Shown: positions 33,362-47,600 of the stretch, in pieces | Layout of the letters: every line of letters starts with the position of its first letter | Numbering within the stretch: the stretch's first letter is position 1 | NCBI RefSeq assembly: GCF_003369915.1 | Contig: NC_046674.1 | Coordinates: 15,872,001-15,936,000, forward strand | Direction: 5' to 3' | Origin: Drosophila miranda | Lineage: Eukaryota; Arthropoda; Insecta; Diptera; Drosophilidae | Length of the DNA stretch: 64,000 nucleotides | Notes under the pieces: generated by a model | Seen by the model: only the letters and a program-made list of their open reading frames with translations | What the model was told of the DNA's origin: nothing | The model's database searches: none | Position numbers and translations under genes: made by a program

Positions 33362-34597
33362 ATGGCTGCTTGTTATAATGCCTACAGTGCTCCCTCTCAA
33401 TCCTTCGAGTTCGACGAGGACGATGACGATGCATCTTTCGACAGCGGCTACGAAAAGAGCTTCGAGACGGAGGCCCAGGTCAGCTCCCGGAGGCGTCTGG
33501 ATTTCGATGAGACGTACAACAGTGCAGCGGCCGGGCCGGCGGCGCCTTTGGCCTATGCCGGCACCTGGGACACAGCCCCGATCAACTCACCGCCGGCAGG
33601 ATTTGTGGGCCTGCTGGACACGAGCAGCAACCACAGCACGCGCAGCGGCCGCACCCTAGTGGAGCACCTGAACAGCCGTGCCACTGGCGGAGGCTTCGAG
33701 CCGCAACTGACCAGCACACCAATGAAGTCGCCGGAAGATCCGGATGCACCGCGGCCCAAGCGCAAATATGCCGTCGGCAAGAACCGCGTCACCCGTTCGC
33801 GCAGCCCCACACAGGTGGTGCGCATCAAGAAGTTCCGTCGAATGAAGGCCAACGACCGGGAGCGCAACCGGATGCACAGCCTTAACGATGCGCTGGAGAA
33901 GCTGCGGGTGACGCTGCCCTCTCTGCCCGAGGAGACAAAGCTCACGAAGATCGAGATACTTCGGTTCGCCCACAACTACATATTTGCTCTGGAGCAGGTG
34001 CTGGAGAGCGGGAACACCGTCAACCTGGACCTAGAGAAGCTGCAGAACTTCACATTGAGCGGAGAGCGCATTACGAAGGAGCTTTTCGACGCCCTCTTCG
34101 TGAACCCGCAGCCATTCCCCATGTTTGGTTGCGGTCGGATGTTTCCTTACGGCCAGACGCAGCAGCCTCCTCTGTCACAGCATTCTGAAGCACATTCAGA
34201 TCCTCTTCCCCATCCTCATCCCCATCAGCCGCAGATGGTTCCCTTTCAGCCGGGAATTGATTACCCTTCAGCAGCGCCTCATCCTCATCCCCAACATCCA
34301 ACTGGCTTCGACTTCGGCAGCAGCATGCGGTATTATCAGCATCATCCACAGGAGCCGAACCCGCAGCAGACGCCACCCGCTGGCCAGTTCTCGCAGGAGA
34401 AATATGATCTGTTCCGAGGAAGCTTCGAGGCAGCTGCCAATCTGCCGTCTTCAGCCACGGAACCAGCAATGCACCAGCAGAGCAGCTTCTACACGCAGAC
34501 GCCGCCCTGGAAGGAGTACCCAGAGGAGCAGCCCAATCACCATCCACAGCTCCATCCATATCCACACAGCTATAAGCAATTTGCCCCCCAGGTATAG
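33362..34597 (+). CDS. tap: Neurogenin-family bHLH transcription factor, target of Poxn
   Basis: An intronless 411-aa frame starts at the ATG at 33362. The N terminus is acidic ([18 protein letters not shown]). A basic run ([17 protein letters not shown]) leads into a bHLH domain at about residues 157-215. Its basic region is [14 protein letters not shown], helix 1 [14 protein letters not shown], then the loop EETKLTKI and helix 2 [17 protein letters not shown]. The NDRERNRMH signature and the helix sequences are those of the Neurogenin group, whose single Drosophila member is tap (biparous). The C-terminal half is His/Pro/Gln-rich, a likely activation region. It acts in the nucleus, binding E-boxes as a dimer with Daughterless, and is expressed in neuronal and chemosensory precursors. 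The length is near that of the D. melanogaster protein. Confidence 0.96.
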   Translation: MAACYNAYSAPSQSFEFDEDDDDASFDSGYEKSFETEAQVSSRRRLDFDETYNSAAAGPAAPLAYAGTWDTAPINSPPAGFVGLLDTSSNHSTRSGRTLVEHLNSRATGGGFEPQLTSTPMKSPEDPDAPRPKRKYAVGKNRVTRSRSPTQVVRIKKFRRMKANDRERNRMHSLNDALEKLRVTLPSLPEETKLTKIEILRFAHNYIFALEQVLESGNTVNLDLEKLQNFTLSGERITKELFDALFVNPQPFPMFGCGRMFPYGQTQQPPLSQHSEAHSDPLPHPHPHQPQMVPFQPGIDYPSAAPHPHPQHPTGFDFGSSMRYYQHHPQEPNPQQTPPAGQFSQEKYDLFRGSFEAAANLPSSATEPAMHQQSSFYTQTPPWKEYPEEQPNHHPQLHPYPHSYKQFAPQV

Positions 34598-37500
34598 CAC
34601 AGTCCTGGGGGTATATTTTGCGTTTAAAAGCGTTCAGAGCGTGATAGATTGAGACAAAGATTGTGAAGATTTGCAGGAAACTGATCCATGGAAATACGCA
34701 ATAGATGATCTCGTGACTGACTTTGGGTAAACAAAAGCCAAAAAGTTACTGGCGAGAATCCTCTAAGTATTTGCCTGTATCACTTTCCGAGAAGCTCCAA
34801 CAATCAGTTGATATTTGTATTAGGTGAACCACTAAACTGAATGCAAGGATATGGCTTTATTCGATTTGGAATCTTCCAAGACCCACTACAACTTTAGCTG
34901 ATGCTTGGACTCAATTTAGACTAATTTAGAGGCGGATCCGCAACAGAAGAATCAATGTTCATATAAGAAACACTCTCCATAGTTAAGCTCATTCAACAAA
35001 CCATTCCATTACAAACTTCGAATCTTTATTGGTTTCTTTGTTGTAGATCTCAGGGGAATATTTTAGCAAAGAATGCTTCAAAGGACAAGCATTCCTTTCC
35101 TCAAAATATTCCATATCCTATTAACTATTTAGTACAAGTCGGTTGTCCATAGAACGAATATGTACCTTTGCCATCGTAGACATAAGCGTAATCTAAGGTA
35201 CCACCACAATCACCAAAAATTTACCATGTATTAGGTATCACCAGGAAACTGTACAATCGATAGACTATATAGATTACACCAGATGCTGTATCAGTTATTG
35301 CAATGCAAAGAAAGCGAGCTAGTCAGGACTAAAAATTTATCGTGATAAGATTGAATTTCGATGTAAAGCCATAAAGAACTATTTACTATTTTTTTTTTCT
35401 AATAAAGTTGATGATCAAAACGAACCAGAAAATTTCAATCCAGATCGCAATCAGGATCTAAGAACTCCAGGAAAAGTCAAAAATAGTAGCCAAATCAAAC
35501 AACCCCGAGAACGGGAGAGGCAGAGAGTCTCTATATGTGTGCGGATTTGAGATTCCAAACAAAAGACTTAAATTCAAATAAATATTGTATATTGCAGTGC
35601 ACATAAAATGAATGGTTTTCTGTGTGTGTGCATTGCAGCTTGTTTTTACGAGTATTGTAGGGGGCATTTTTGCGCCCTTACGATTCGACATGGGGTGAGT
35701 TCAAGTAGAAACTCGACTGAGGTCGAACAATGGAAGATTGCCCCGTCACCTGCCACAGAATTACAAAACGAATGTACCAACAGCAGCAGCAGTAACAGCA
35801 GCAGCAGAGTCATAGGCAGGGGTAGAGTCAGGACCGGCAGTCCTGAAACATGAGCCTGTAGTGGACCTGCATGAATGCCACTCAAATTATTTAGTTGAAT
35901 GAACCGGCAAGAGTCGAGATACAGGAGAGGAGAACGGGAACTGACTGGCATTTTCCGTTACGAGGCAAGGGTGAACAGGATCCCAAAGATTCCGAAATGG
36001 TGGAGAGGAATTCGGTTTCTCAAACTTGTGATTATTTTAACTACTAAGCCGGATCGGACTCGGCGTTTGTCATTTGTGCAGCTTTGTTGGAGGTGTCCGG
36101 ATTTATCTTTACAATAATCATTATTATGGCTCGACATGGGCTCCGTTCCTCTGTTCCTCTGTTCCGTGCCAGAGCTCGTAACAAAGGCGCAAATACGCAG
36201 CGGGTGAGCCAGCTAAGCTGCATTCAATTTCCAGAACTGTCACCGAAGGGATGCGGCTGGGACTGAGGCTGAGTCTACATCTGGGTACGGGCGGGCATCA
36301 TTAGCGATACGGGGTAGCTATATCTAGATAGCTATCGGCGGATCAATGACGGCATCTTCCCCTGTTCTATGCTAATGCACTGCCGGAGCTGCAAAAACAA
36401 TTTGGCGATGGCCATAAGGCGATAAGCAAACCAAAATGGAAACAAATTGCCATGGACATGCTAAAAGGAGCAAACACAATAGAATCTTCGAATGCGTCAA
36501 GTGCTGGTCCACAGGGTGCGGTTCATGTGCGGTTCCATGGAAGTGCACAAAAGATACATAGATGATGGATAATTTACCCGAGGGCTCGATCTTCAGATAT
36601 CTAAAAGTAATGCAAAATGGTGCTGAGTTCTATTATACTTTTGAATCATGTTTCTCCATTAAAATGATAGAAGTAGTAGATGCGCAAAGAAAATTAAATT
36701 TAATATACTTTCTGCATAAAAAACTGTATGTAGAAAAAGGTTCACCAACTGTACAAAAAGAATCTGGTTTAATTTATAGGTTTAACCTTTCTGCTCGCTT
36801 TGTCAGGCATGAAATAGGCACAGACCATATATCACGACTTTGCAGAGCAGGACAGGACCTTCTGCAATTTGTCTATTCCCATTTCGCAGATCGAATTTTA
36901 TTTGGCGAATTGATTGTTTTACGCCTTTTTAGCAAGAAGTTGACACAGATTCTGGATAACCCCTTTGCCTTCGCCTTTGCCTTTTGCACGTGCAAAACTC
37001 TGCCTCCAACAACCCTCTCCATATCGTAACCCTTTTTAGCTCTGATCAAACATCAGCATGGAAGATTCGCTCTGGTGCTAGAGCTACACGTTCATTTTTT
37101 GGCGGCAAGTTGCTCGACCTTTTTACCCATTCATTGCCCTGCTCGAATTGGTTTATCTGTGAAATCTGTGACGTTCGCCTTTCGGGGTGTATTCGTTACT
37201 GTTCCCGAAACACGGTCCTGCGATGATGTCTGTCTGCCCTACCTTTGTCGCTTTTGAGTTGTGTGCTCATCTAACCGAAAAACATTGGATAAACAAACAG
37301 CCGTTCGAGTATTTTGTTACACTGAGTAACCCGTACCCGTACCCATACCCATACCCACACCCATATCCGTACCCTGCACTGGACCTATTTATTTCTCAAT
37401 AAGTTCGGAGAACCAGCCCGCCCAAGGAAGCCAATCTGTCGCATTTGTGTGCATGTTTGGCCCGGCGAGGATAAGCGGGATGGGATGCTCGGTCCTTGGA

Positions 37501-40500
37501 AACTGAAACTGTAAAATGTTATGCAAGTTCTGATTTTAATCCGATCAGAGCGGTTTTAGTCAAATTTAAGCAGATTTATGTCACATTGTTGAGCCGAAAA
37601 GTGGTACACGAGAGAAGGAACACACAAAACAAGAAAATGCTAACACATGTAAATCAAGAATCAAGATAACTATATCGCCCATGTTCCTTTATTAAGCAAA
37701 TCGAATCGAGATCATGTTCGACAATTGCAACAAATTTGATTTAAGTTGCGGGAAAGGAGGAATAGCTGGGATAGAAATAATTTTAATAGATTCTTGGATA
37801 TGTAGCAATAATTGTTGTTCTATCTTGAAGATAGAAAATTATCAACTGTAAAATATTATATAAATTTTTAATATTTGTATATTTCTTCGAAAACAATATT
37901 CATCGTATGTTGAGCTATTATGTTTTTAAGCTACATTTTTCTGTTTATTAATATTAGGTTGTACGCCAAAGCCCAAGCTCAGTTTATTGGGGAAAGAAAT
38001 GGCCATGCAATCGTATGATGATTTAGAGAGATTTTCTGAATCAGTTTGAATTATTTTCAACCCCAGAGCAGAATCATTTTTTATTCCAGTCACAGAATGA
38101 ACACAAAATATATGTACATATTCCATTTCCAAATGAATAAACTGTTAGACAAACAATACATTAAACTTTACAACTTCACACCCGCTGCTGTTGTACGAAG
38201 TGCATTAGCATGGGATGGAAGTCCTATCCAGCCCCAGTGCAGGGTGGATTCCCTCTTACCGACGGATAACTAGAGGAAGCCCGAACTGGTAGATGGTAGC
38301 TGTAGCTGTACCACAAACGATGAGTTGATTGTTATGCAAATGAGCAGGACCAGGACGAAATGCGAGTGCTCAACACCGCGCTCAGAGGCTGAACTGTTCC
38401 CGTAGTGGCTGCAGTTCATCAAGTGGTCATAAATTTCTACATAGTTGGGCAGAGACAGAGAGAGAGAGAACTCTATAAGGACGCGCGGAGCTATCTAATT
38501 ACTATGCAGCGCCATGTGCATAATGAATCTGACATTTCTAATTTATGGTTGATATTTGTTAAGGTTTTTTTCTCTGCTTTGCCGTGAATAAATTGAATCC
38601 AAAGGTTGGCCCTAAAATGTCGACACAACAACGGTTTCATGCCTAGTTATTGTTGAGTATAAACAACGGACACGGACTACGGATAATTGAAAGGTGGTTC
38701 GGATAATACCTATGCACATAAAATTCTTTGGCTCCATGGCTGGCGTATGATCTTAAGCTGCCACATCTGTATGGTGCTCTGTGGAGTAAATCCTTTGGTT
38801 AGTCCCATTGATCAGCGAATTATACCAAGCTGTCGCTTCTGGATAATTCTACTTCCGGCTTAGGCCGGAAACTCGCGCGAAAATCCCGCAATAATTCTAT
38901 CATTGTGAGGGCTGACATAAAAAGAAGAAAAGTTGCGAAAAAATTAATGAAAATCCTGACAAAAAAATGTTGCAAAAAATTACCCCAAAAATATGTATGT
39001 ATACACGGGCAGCCGAACAAGTAGTTAACTGCAATTACGCAGACCCTGCCAGGGTGAGTCCTAAGTCCCTTTTTATGGCCCCGGCACCTCGCCAAGCGAC
39101 CGTTATGATTTCCTTTCATTTTCACTTTTAGTTTTTTGATATGCACGCAAGTCTTTTGACTATTTGTTGCACGTCCAGGCGCAGGACGGACGGAAAGGGA
39201 AATGGCCGGGGGCCTCAGTCATTAATTGTTCGCTTTGTTTGCCAGTCAGCCAGTTAGACATCTGGCCAGCTGCCTGACAGCTCGACAAACACGGACACTA
39301 ACTGTCAGGGAATTGAATTGAATCTGGGGTAAAAAGTTGATTTGTGCCTCGTGCCACAGCACAGGACACCTGCAGGGCATAGAGGTATCTGAATCTCTGG
39401 GTAGTAGATGGAATATGGGGTCTATAAAGAACGCAAGCTGCCAACACTTGCGGATCTCCCACACTCTTAAGCTCTTTGGCGCCGTAACTATCCATCCATC
39501 CGATGGAATTAATTGGCGATTACCGAAACGTGGGGGCCTCATGAGTTGGCGCTGTCAATGTTTACTGGGGTTCGCACTGTCACTCGGCTCTGAAGTGTGA
39601 TTTATGAGGATGGCATCGCCATCGCCGTCATCAATCACTGTTCAAGTGGAAGGTGATTTGGCAAAAACAACAATGTGAGCTGCAATGCAGGTTATGCTAA
39701 TTGTAAAATTTTGCTTTAAATTGAGGAACACGCAGTCTCCTTTGCGCTGTGAGGGCTAGCAACAGCAACCCCCCAAAGGTTTGACCCGACTCGAAAAACA
39801 CTTGATTCGCTGTCTTGTGCTGTTGATGTTGTTTCGCTTTAAAAAGTTATAAAAATAAGTCGATGGATGTGTGGCAGGAACTACCAGCAGCAACCCCCGG
39901 AGCCAGCCCAACGGAACAGTACAGTTCATCTTGCACCCTTTGATTTAGTCAGGAATAGGAACAGAAACAGGAACTAGAACCAAGGGCTGGGCCAGCATCA
40001 TCCCCTGTTCGTTTGCTCTCTCTCGTTGCCAGGGGCTAATGAGCGCCGCACATTAGTTTTAACAATATATATTATTTATGGGTTTTTCCTCGTCCGTCCT
40101 CCCTCCATCTGCGGCTCCCTGGCCTTCCCTTCCCTTCCCTTTGGCTAGAATGTTTGCTTTGGACGTTACATTTACACTTGCCTGCATAGTGACGCACTTC
40201 CTGAATGGATTTGAAATGAGAATTTGCAATTACTATAAGCAGGGCAACTTTAATTGGAATCTGGACAGAGCGTGTCGTTAGCAACTCGAGCAACGATCTG
40301 ATGGTTCTTGAAAATGTTAAAAAAAGGGAGCTGGGATAAGGCCAACGAATGACGGAGCATTTCAGAAGTTTTTAATTACTCAGGCCTTGGCGTCTGGTCA
40401 GGATAAATTGCTGGACTATGCTGAAGATTATTTATGGATTATAGTGGGAAGATGGGAGTGAATATAAACATTCCTAGGCAGTAGTACTTCCCAGAGGAAT

Positions 40501-41680
40501 TACTGCACCACGCTGGCTAGAATTTCTCGTCAATAGAAAGAAGAAAAGGTTAATAATACATGTATGTGCATACGAAGAGAGAACACAAACAAATCTTTAT
40601 ACCAACATGATATCAAACTAAACCTTATCTTTTTTAATGTCCTCAATGCTTTACTAAGTTTGATGCTATCTCAAAAAGACATCAAGTTGCACCTTTTGAA
40701 CTTCCCATATTGAAGGGTATGGCCAGCAGCCTGATTGCTTTTAGTGGGGAAAAAATTCATTTGCATATCACTTCACACCTACGTACGAGTATGTAAATCC
40801 CAGACCCAGGTACGAGAACTCAATATACCCAACGTCAACGCGGCGGAAGCCTTTGGAAAATAACTAAATGCTCGTGTTTAGCTTTCACATTTTTCGTAGT
40901 TAACAGAATTTATTTGCACACATGTTCACATTCGACAAACTACTTAGTTTCGTACGAGTATATAGTACGAGTATAAATATATTTACTTAATAGCAGAAAC
41001 ATATGCATTCTGTTTGAAAATGGGAAATTCAGTTCAATTCGGCCGGCACGCACATGACTAACTCCGACTCTGATGACGACAGGGCCCCATCATCATCATG
41101 GGATGGGTGGAGTTCGAGGATTTGAATATGGAACTGGAATTGGTCTGCATTTCGAGTGATATTTATTTTGCACTTGTTCGACATGTTATGGGCAAATATA
41201 CGATAAGATAAATAGGTTTATATAATGCATTAATGCATTCTATTTGTACCAAAATAAAAAAAAAAAAATAAAAAAAAAAAACCCGCAGATTCGAGGCAAG
41301 CGAAATCCGTCCGGGCAAATCAGAGCAGAAAATCGACCCAACCTCGAACCAAATCCGTATTTCCGCGCAAATGACACAAAGAACTGACTCTACTTAGGCT
41401 AAGTTTTTCAGATGGATAATCGCTAGACTTTATACAGTTTAACCTCTCTTAGTTTATATACGATATGTACGATACATACTAGATCACGCGCATAGTACGC
41501 TTAAGCTTATATATGGACTTTTTTGGCATTCCCTCTGCCAATCAAACTCCCGATTCGCAGCTGCCAAAGGTAGATCCCTTCCCATTGGATCTGCGATGTT
41601 GCTGGTGCGAAACGGGGCTTAAGTCTTGTGCACTAGTTTACTAGGGACCTGGATCTGACCGTGCAGAAGATAAGCTGCGG
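34598..41680. other. Non-coding region between tap and Cad74A 3' ends
   Basis: The two genes converge here. I see no supportable coding gene in 7 kb. AATAAA at 35401-35406 and near 35578 are candidate tap poly(A) signals, and a minus-strand AATAAA near 41160 is a candidate for Cad74A. A 155-codon open frame (36562-37029, +) has an ATG but no recognisable features. A hexamer-like CCCATA/CCCGTA tract lies at 37328-37375 and an A-rich run at 41257-41281. The region probably includes enhancers of the neural gene tap, but nothing specific was identified. Confidence 0.5.
37328..37375. repeat. 6-bp tandem repeat (CCCRTA type)
   Basis: About eight consecutive hexamers of CCCGTA, CCCATA, CCCACA and close variants. 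It is a short microsatellite in intergenic DNA. Confidence 0.85.
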
Positions 41681-44600
41681 CTACAAGGGCCCGTAGATTG
41701 GCTCCGAGTAGAGAACGGCGGGCATCGAGTAGCTATATGATGTGGGTGTGTGCTCCGTGGGCGAACGCAAACTCGCTTGCAGACTCCGCTTGCTGTGCCT
41801 CTTAAATCTGGGTGGGAGATTGAACCATTAGCATCATCATCACTGCTTCCAGAGAAGATAAATTACTTACTTCTTCTTCAGACAGCAGGCGGTGCACAGG
41901 GAAATCAGAGCAGCCAGGCCTATAAGGGCGGCCAAAAAGACCAGCCAGGCCCCCGCCGAGGTTAACATTCCGGCGAAGAGAGCCGCTGCATGGATCCTTC
42001 TCACCGAGCACGACTCCACTTCACTGACCCCGAAGGCGGCGTAGATATCGATAAGCTCTTGTCGCAGCTGCTGCGAATTCATCAGCTTCTGCATCTCGCT
42101 GAGGGACAGGGCAGCCCCGTTCTTGAACATCTGGAAACAGGAGCTGGTCGCTGTGAAGTCCAGACTCATATCGGGACGCGTGAAGACTTGGGTGTCGAGG
42201 ACATGCAGTTCCAGACCCAGTGGCTTCAGCTTCTTCTGCAACTGCTCCTGGAATGGGCGAATGTTGTGCTGGATCTCGTTGGGCGGGCGAGCAAAGACGA
42301 ACTTCAGCAGGGACTTGTCGCGAATGACAAACACCTTCAGGTGGCTGTGTGCCTGGCGCTTGGGCTTGGCGGAGTTGTTGGCAGCCACCCGCATGAGGAA
42401 GTATCCATCCACGTAGTCCAAAAAGGAGCCGCCAGTGCGCAGCTCCCCGGTGCGATTGTTCAGGGTGAACAGGTTCTGCAGATTGCCAACGGACAGCTTC
42501 CGACTCCGCTTATAGAACTGTGGAACAAAGGTGACGTTCTCGATGGATAGAGAAATGGGCGGCGCCTCGGCATCAGCGTCGCTGGCACGCAATGTGGTGA
42601 CAACCGTGTCGATGGGAACGTTGATGCGAATGCCCACGGTGGGATCTTGTTGCTCGAACTGCGGCAGATTGTCGTCGATATCGAGAACCTTAATGGTTAC
42701 GCGCAATTGCGAGGGATCCTGGCGATCATAGGGATCCCCGATGAACCTGTAACTGGGTTCCCCCAACTTCAAGCATTTGACGGTCAGCGTGAAGGACTCG
42801 ACAAGCTCTCGATCGATAGGTTGGCTGGTCTTGAGAATGGCCAGGCTATCGTTGGTTCGCTCGATGGTAAAGATTTGTTCGTTGTTGCCCTCAACAATGA
42901 CATAATCGATAGCGGCATTCTCGCCCATGTCCTCGTCCACGGCAGTGAAGCTACCAACAATGGTGCCAGCCGGTTCTTCCTCACTGACTGACATGGTCAA
43001 GGGTCCTTCGTCCTGTTGAGAAATCGTTCAGTAAGATACATTTATTCGTATCTCCCTTAAGATTACTTACAGTTTCCCTGGCAAATCGCGGCTCGTGATC
43101 ATCCACGTCCAGCACAGCAATCTGCAAGATTCGTGTCACCGACTGCTTGGGCTGTCCGTTGTCGCTGACCTCTAGGATGATTTTGTACATATTCTTGGTC
43201 TCCCGATCCAGCGATTGCCTTGTCGTTATCAGCCCTGTTTGGGTATCAATGGCGAAGGTCTCGGCATCCGCCGTGTCTGGGAGAATGCGATAGGTTATGG
43301 TCCCTGAGGGCGTACTCTCATCGTCCGGATCATTGGCAATCACTTGGAATACTGGCGCTCCAATAACAGCATTCTAAAAAGTATAGGCTGTACTAATATG
43401 TCGAAATACACTTCAATAATTGGGTCTTACCTCAGTAACATTAGCCATTTGTCCCACCCGAGGTGCCACAAAAAATGGCACCCCATCGTTGGCACTCACA
43501 TCGCCGATGAATATCCGCACATCCACATCGGAGGAGAGAGTTGGCTGCTTGGGCAGCTGGCTGCCATTGTCCTGGGCACGGACGATCAAGATGTACGGCT
43601 CCGCTCGACCCTTGCCAGTGAGATTACGGCGGGTGGAGAGCAAACCCGTCTGGGGATTGATCTTGAAGAGGCCGTTGGCTTCTCCCTCGTTGACCAACTC
43701 GTATCGAACTTCCCCGCCCAGGCCCTCGTCGGCATCCAGAGCCTCCAGTTGAAGAACGAACGAGTCGATCTGAGCATTCTCCGGAATGACTGTGCTGTAC
43801 TTCTTTTGGGTAAACACCGGGGCATTGTCATTGACGTCTAGCACATCGATCAGCAGGTCCACGACACTCTGCTTAGCATCTGTGGGCTTGCCCGGCGAGT
43901 CCTCGGCCTTCACCTGGAGACGAATGTGCGGAGTCCTCTCCCGATCGATGGTCTGGTCGCGAGCCACGACCACCTCACCGGTGATGTTGTTGATCTCGAA
44001 GAGCATGGCGTGCTCGCCCTGCAGCGAGTAGATGATCTTGTGATAGCCCAGACGCTCATCCCTTGCATTCAGTACGGCATCCTTGTCCAGCGCCCTCACA
44101 TGCACAACCCTCTCCGGGTGCATCCGGTTCTCGATGATTGTGGCACGGTAGGAGCTCTGCTCGAAACGCGGACTGTTGTCGTTTACGTTCTCCACGGTGA
44201 TGTTAAGGCGACTGATGGTACTGCGTTGGCGATCCGCACTGCTGGCCCGCACCTGGAGCTCGAACTCCGGACCGTTACCCGTCTCCGCCAAAACCTCGTA
44301 GTCAAGGCGCTTTTTCAGGTTGACCTCGCCGGTGCGCTCTGATATCTGGAAGTAGTCCACCTGTTTGGGTTCGATCAGTTCAAAGCTTGTTATGGGTTGC
44401 CGGGTCACGGGATCCTCGGCCTGCAGAATGAACAGGGCACTAGCGATGGGCATCTCTTCCTTGATCTTGATGTCTATCACGGGTCGGGAACTGCTCCAAC
44501 TGGGGTTCTTGAATACTGGGTTGGTGTCCTGGAAGGACTGCACATAGACAGTCACCTCGGTGCTGTCCACCTGTCCCTCGGGGTCCACCTCTGCATTCAG

Positions 44601-47600
44601 ATCTCGCACTTGCACGGTAAAGATGATAATGGCTGCCACATCGTGGCGCAGCGAGCTGTTCACAAAGATCTCCCCACTCTGGCTGTCGATTCGGAAGGCC
44701 TCCTGCACCCGGTAGCTGCTGCGGTTGGTGATGCTGACACCAGCCTTGGTGGTCGCCTTCACCGGACCCAGCAGACTGTACTCCAGGCGTGAATTGAGGT
44801 CTTTGTCAATGGCCTTCACCCGCAGAACGCTCTCCCCAATGGCCGTTCTCTCGGATACGTAAGCGGCGTAGCTGGCCTGCTCGAACTTCGGCCTTTCGTC
44901 GTTTATGTCCTTTACATTCACATATACGGTGCTGGTGGCAGTTTCGGGGATGGGTGTACCCGAGTCCACGGCATTCACGATGATCTCAAAGCTATTCATA
45001 TTCGAATCGCGATCGATGTGGGCCTGCGTTGAGACTGTGATTACACCGGATCTACAAAAAAGAAGACATTCATTAATTAAAACTCAAGCAGTTAATGGAT
45101 CCAAAACCTATACTTACTCTTCATCAATCTCGAAGTTATCATTGGCTCCCACTATCCTATATCGCAGCAGGCTGTCCAAGCCATCGGGATCGTGAGCAGA
45201 GACAGAGGTCACATTATAGCCTGGTGCGGCATTCTCCGGAATGGAAACCCGATAGCTGGGCGGACCTATGATGGGCAGATTCTCCATATTTTGGAAGTGT
45301 CCCCTGAAAATGGGACGCTGATTGCCAGAGATGCCCACTCGAACCAAGACACGAGTGGTGTTTGACAAAGGCGGAACACCTTAAGAGACAAAATGTACAT
45401 TAACATTAACCTTTCCAAGTAAGCGGAGTATTTCCCGAAGCTTACCAAAATCTGTTGCAGAAACCGTCAGCTCGTACTCTCCACGCTCTGTGTCCATGGA
45501 TCGGGCGGCCTTTTGGATCACTATCTCTCCCGTATCGGGTTCGATGCGGAAGACATTCCCCGCTATGCTATTCTCCGAGACTATGCCATAAGTCACCCGT
45601 CCATTGCCCTGGGTGGGACCATCCGAATCATGGGCACGGACGAAGAACTGAGGCTCAAAGATGGCCGCTCCTTCGCGGATTGTGCGACTGTACTCCTTGT
45701 GTTCGAAATTTGGATGGTTGTCGTTGACATCGACAACGCCGACGAAGAGATTGGCATTTGACTCTCGACCACCGCCGTCGATGGCCACAACGGTCAGACT
45801 GTAGCTGCTCTGTTTCTCGTAGTCCAGCTGACGTTGTAGGTAGAGGCCGCCCGTCTCAGGGTCTACGTTGAAGTTGTCGGCCCCAAAGCCCTTGAGCACA
45901 TACCGAACGTGTCCGAACTCCCCGGAATCTGAATCAGTGGCCTTTACATGACCAATGAGGTAATCTGTGGCCAGGTTCTCGGCAGCGGTGAAACGATATG
46001 TGGGCTGATCGAATACTGGGGCGTTATCGTTGGCATCCAGCAGGTGAATCTCCACACGAGCCTTTGCCTTCTGCACGCCCTTCACCAGGGCCACCAAATC
46101 GAATTCGAATTTGCGGTGCGATGGATCGGGGACATCGTAATCTAAGCGACTAGCATCTAAGACTTTGACCACGACTGGGACTCGACCCTGAGCCTCGGTG
46201 GGTGAGATGGCAAACACGGCGTCTGAATTGGCGACGTTCCGCAGGGCCAGCTGGTAACGACTGTTCTCCCCCATGTCCCGGTCATCGACGAATATCGAGA
46301 GACCGGGCAGTGGCATACCGTTGGCCAGATTCTCGGAAATCGAGACGTTAAAGTGGGTGGCGCTAAACGTGGGCTGGTGATCGTCGACATCCGTTACCAC
46401 GATGGTGACTCTCGTTATCGAGTGCTCGGCGGGAATGGCTCCGTCAATCAGCTCCGTAGCACGAATGGAGAACACGTAGACCCCTCCGTTCTGCAGAATC
46501 TCCGCATTCTCGCGATCCAGTGGCTCCGAAGTGGTCTGCAGAACGGCGGTACCTTCCCTGGGATCCCCGAAGGGCACTAACTCAAAGTGACCAAATGGCT
46601 CATCCTCCAGCGAAAGGAATATTTCCCTGGGTATGCCCACGTCCCCATCTATGGCCTTGACGGTCAGAATGCTGACTCCGGCTGGTGTGTTCTCCGGGAC
46701 CGTGGCGGAGTAGGGGGCATTGGTGAAGACGGGCGGCTGATCCTGAATGTCGATCACATTAATGGAAATGGTGGCCAAAGAGGAGAGGCGGTTCTCGTGC
46801 GCACTGTCCGAGGCCGAGATGGTCATAATGTACGATGGACGACTCTCAAAGTCCAGCGGCTGCTTCAAAGCCACTCGAGCGGTGTAGTTCCCGTCGGAGA
46901 GTTTCACTGCACGCACTGCAAAGATGTCGCAGATGTCGTTATCCTGGAATGGGAATAGGCAGAGAAACTGTCAAAGAAATGTGCCGAAAGAAATAATTCT
47001 TTATCACTCACCTCGACACAATTAAGCTGCACCTCAGCGTTGATTCCCTCATCGCGATCCACCACTATGATTGCGGGCTTCACGCTTAGCTCATCTCCTA
47101 CTGGCAAGGATTCGCTGACGCTGGCAGTGTAGGGTCTTCCGATGAACGTGGGCTGATTGTCGTTGTAGTCCCGCACGGGTATCTCGCGACGTTGAGACAC
47201 AGTGTTGGGCTCTGTGCCATAGACGCCCTCATCAGTGATGCTGATGATCACCTCGACAGTATCTTGGGTCTCCCGATCCAGTTCCTGCCGCAGCCGCACC
47301 ACGCCCGTCTCCCGGTCCACCGAAAAGACTGGCCCACTTATGCTGTACTTGAGGCGGCCTCCCTCCGGGTCGGTGCCTGTGTGAGAGAGTGGGCCGGGAA
47401 AAAGTGCAACAAATTAGTTGTAGACTAAAGCGGTTTGTCGGTTTGTCGGTCTGCTGGTCGTCTATCCGTCTATCCCACAGTTTGACACGCTCATTGCTTT
47501 AATTACGAGTTATCCGAGCCAGGCTGTCACTTCGTGGAAGTCGTTCAGTAGTGCTACTGCCCGACTCCCCGACTCCCCGACTCCCCGGGGGCTTATGTAA

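Noticed and set aside
36562-37029. 155-codon plus-strand open frame with an ATG.
   Set aside because: Length is near what chance allows in 64 kb on six frames; no recognisable motif or promoter. It could be revisited if transcribed.
37328-37375. CCCATA/CCCGTA hexamers as an interstitial telomere tract.
   Set aside because: Drosophila telomeres are retrotransposon-based and the units vary; this is an ordinary microsatellite.
41990-46958. Several plus-strand open frames over 100 codons within Cad74A.
   Set aside because: They are antisense shadows of cadherin exons whose minus-strand translation shows clear calcium-binding motifs.
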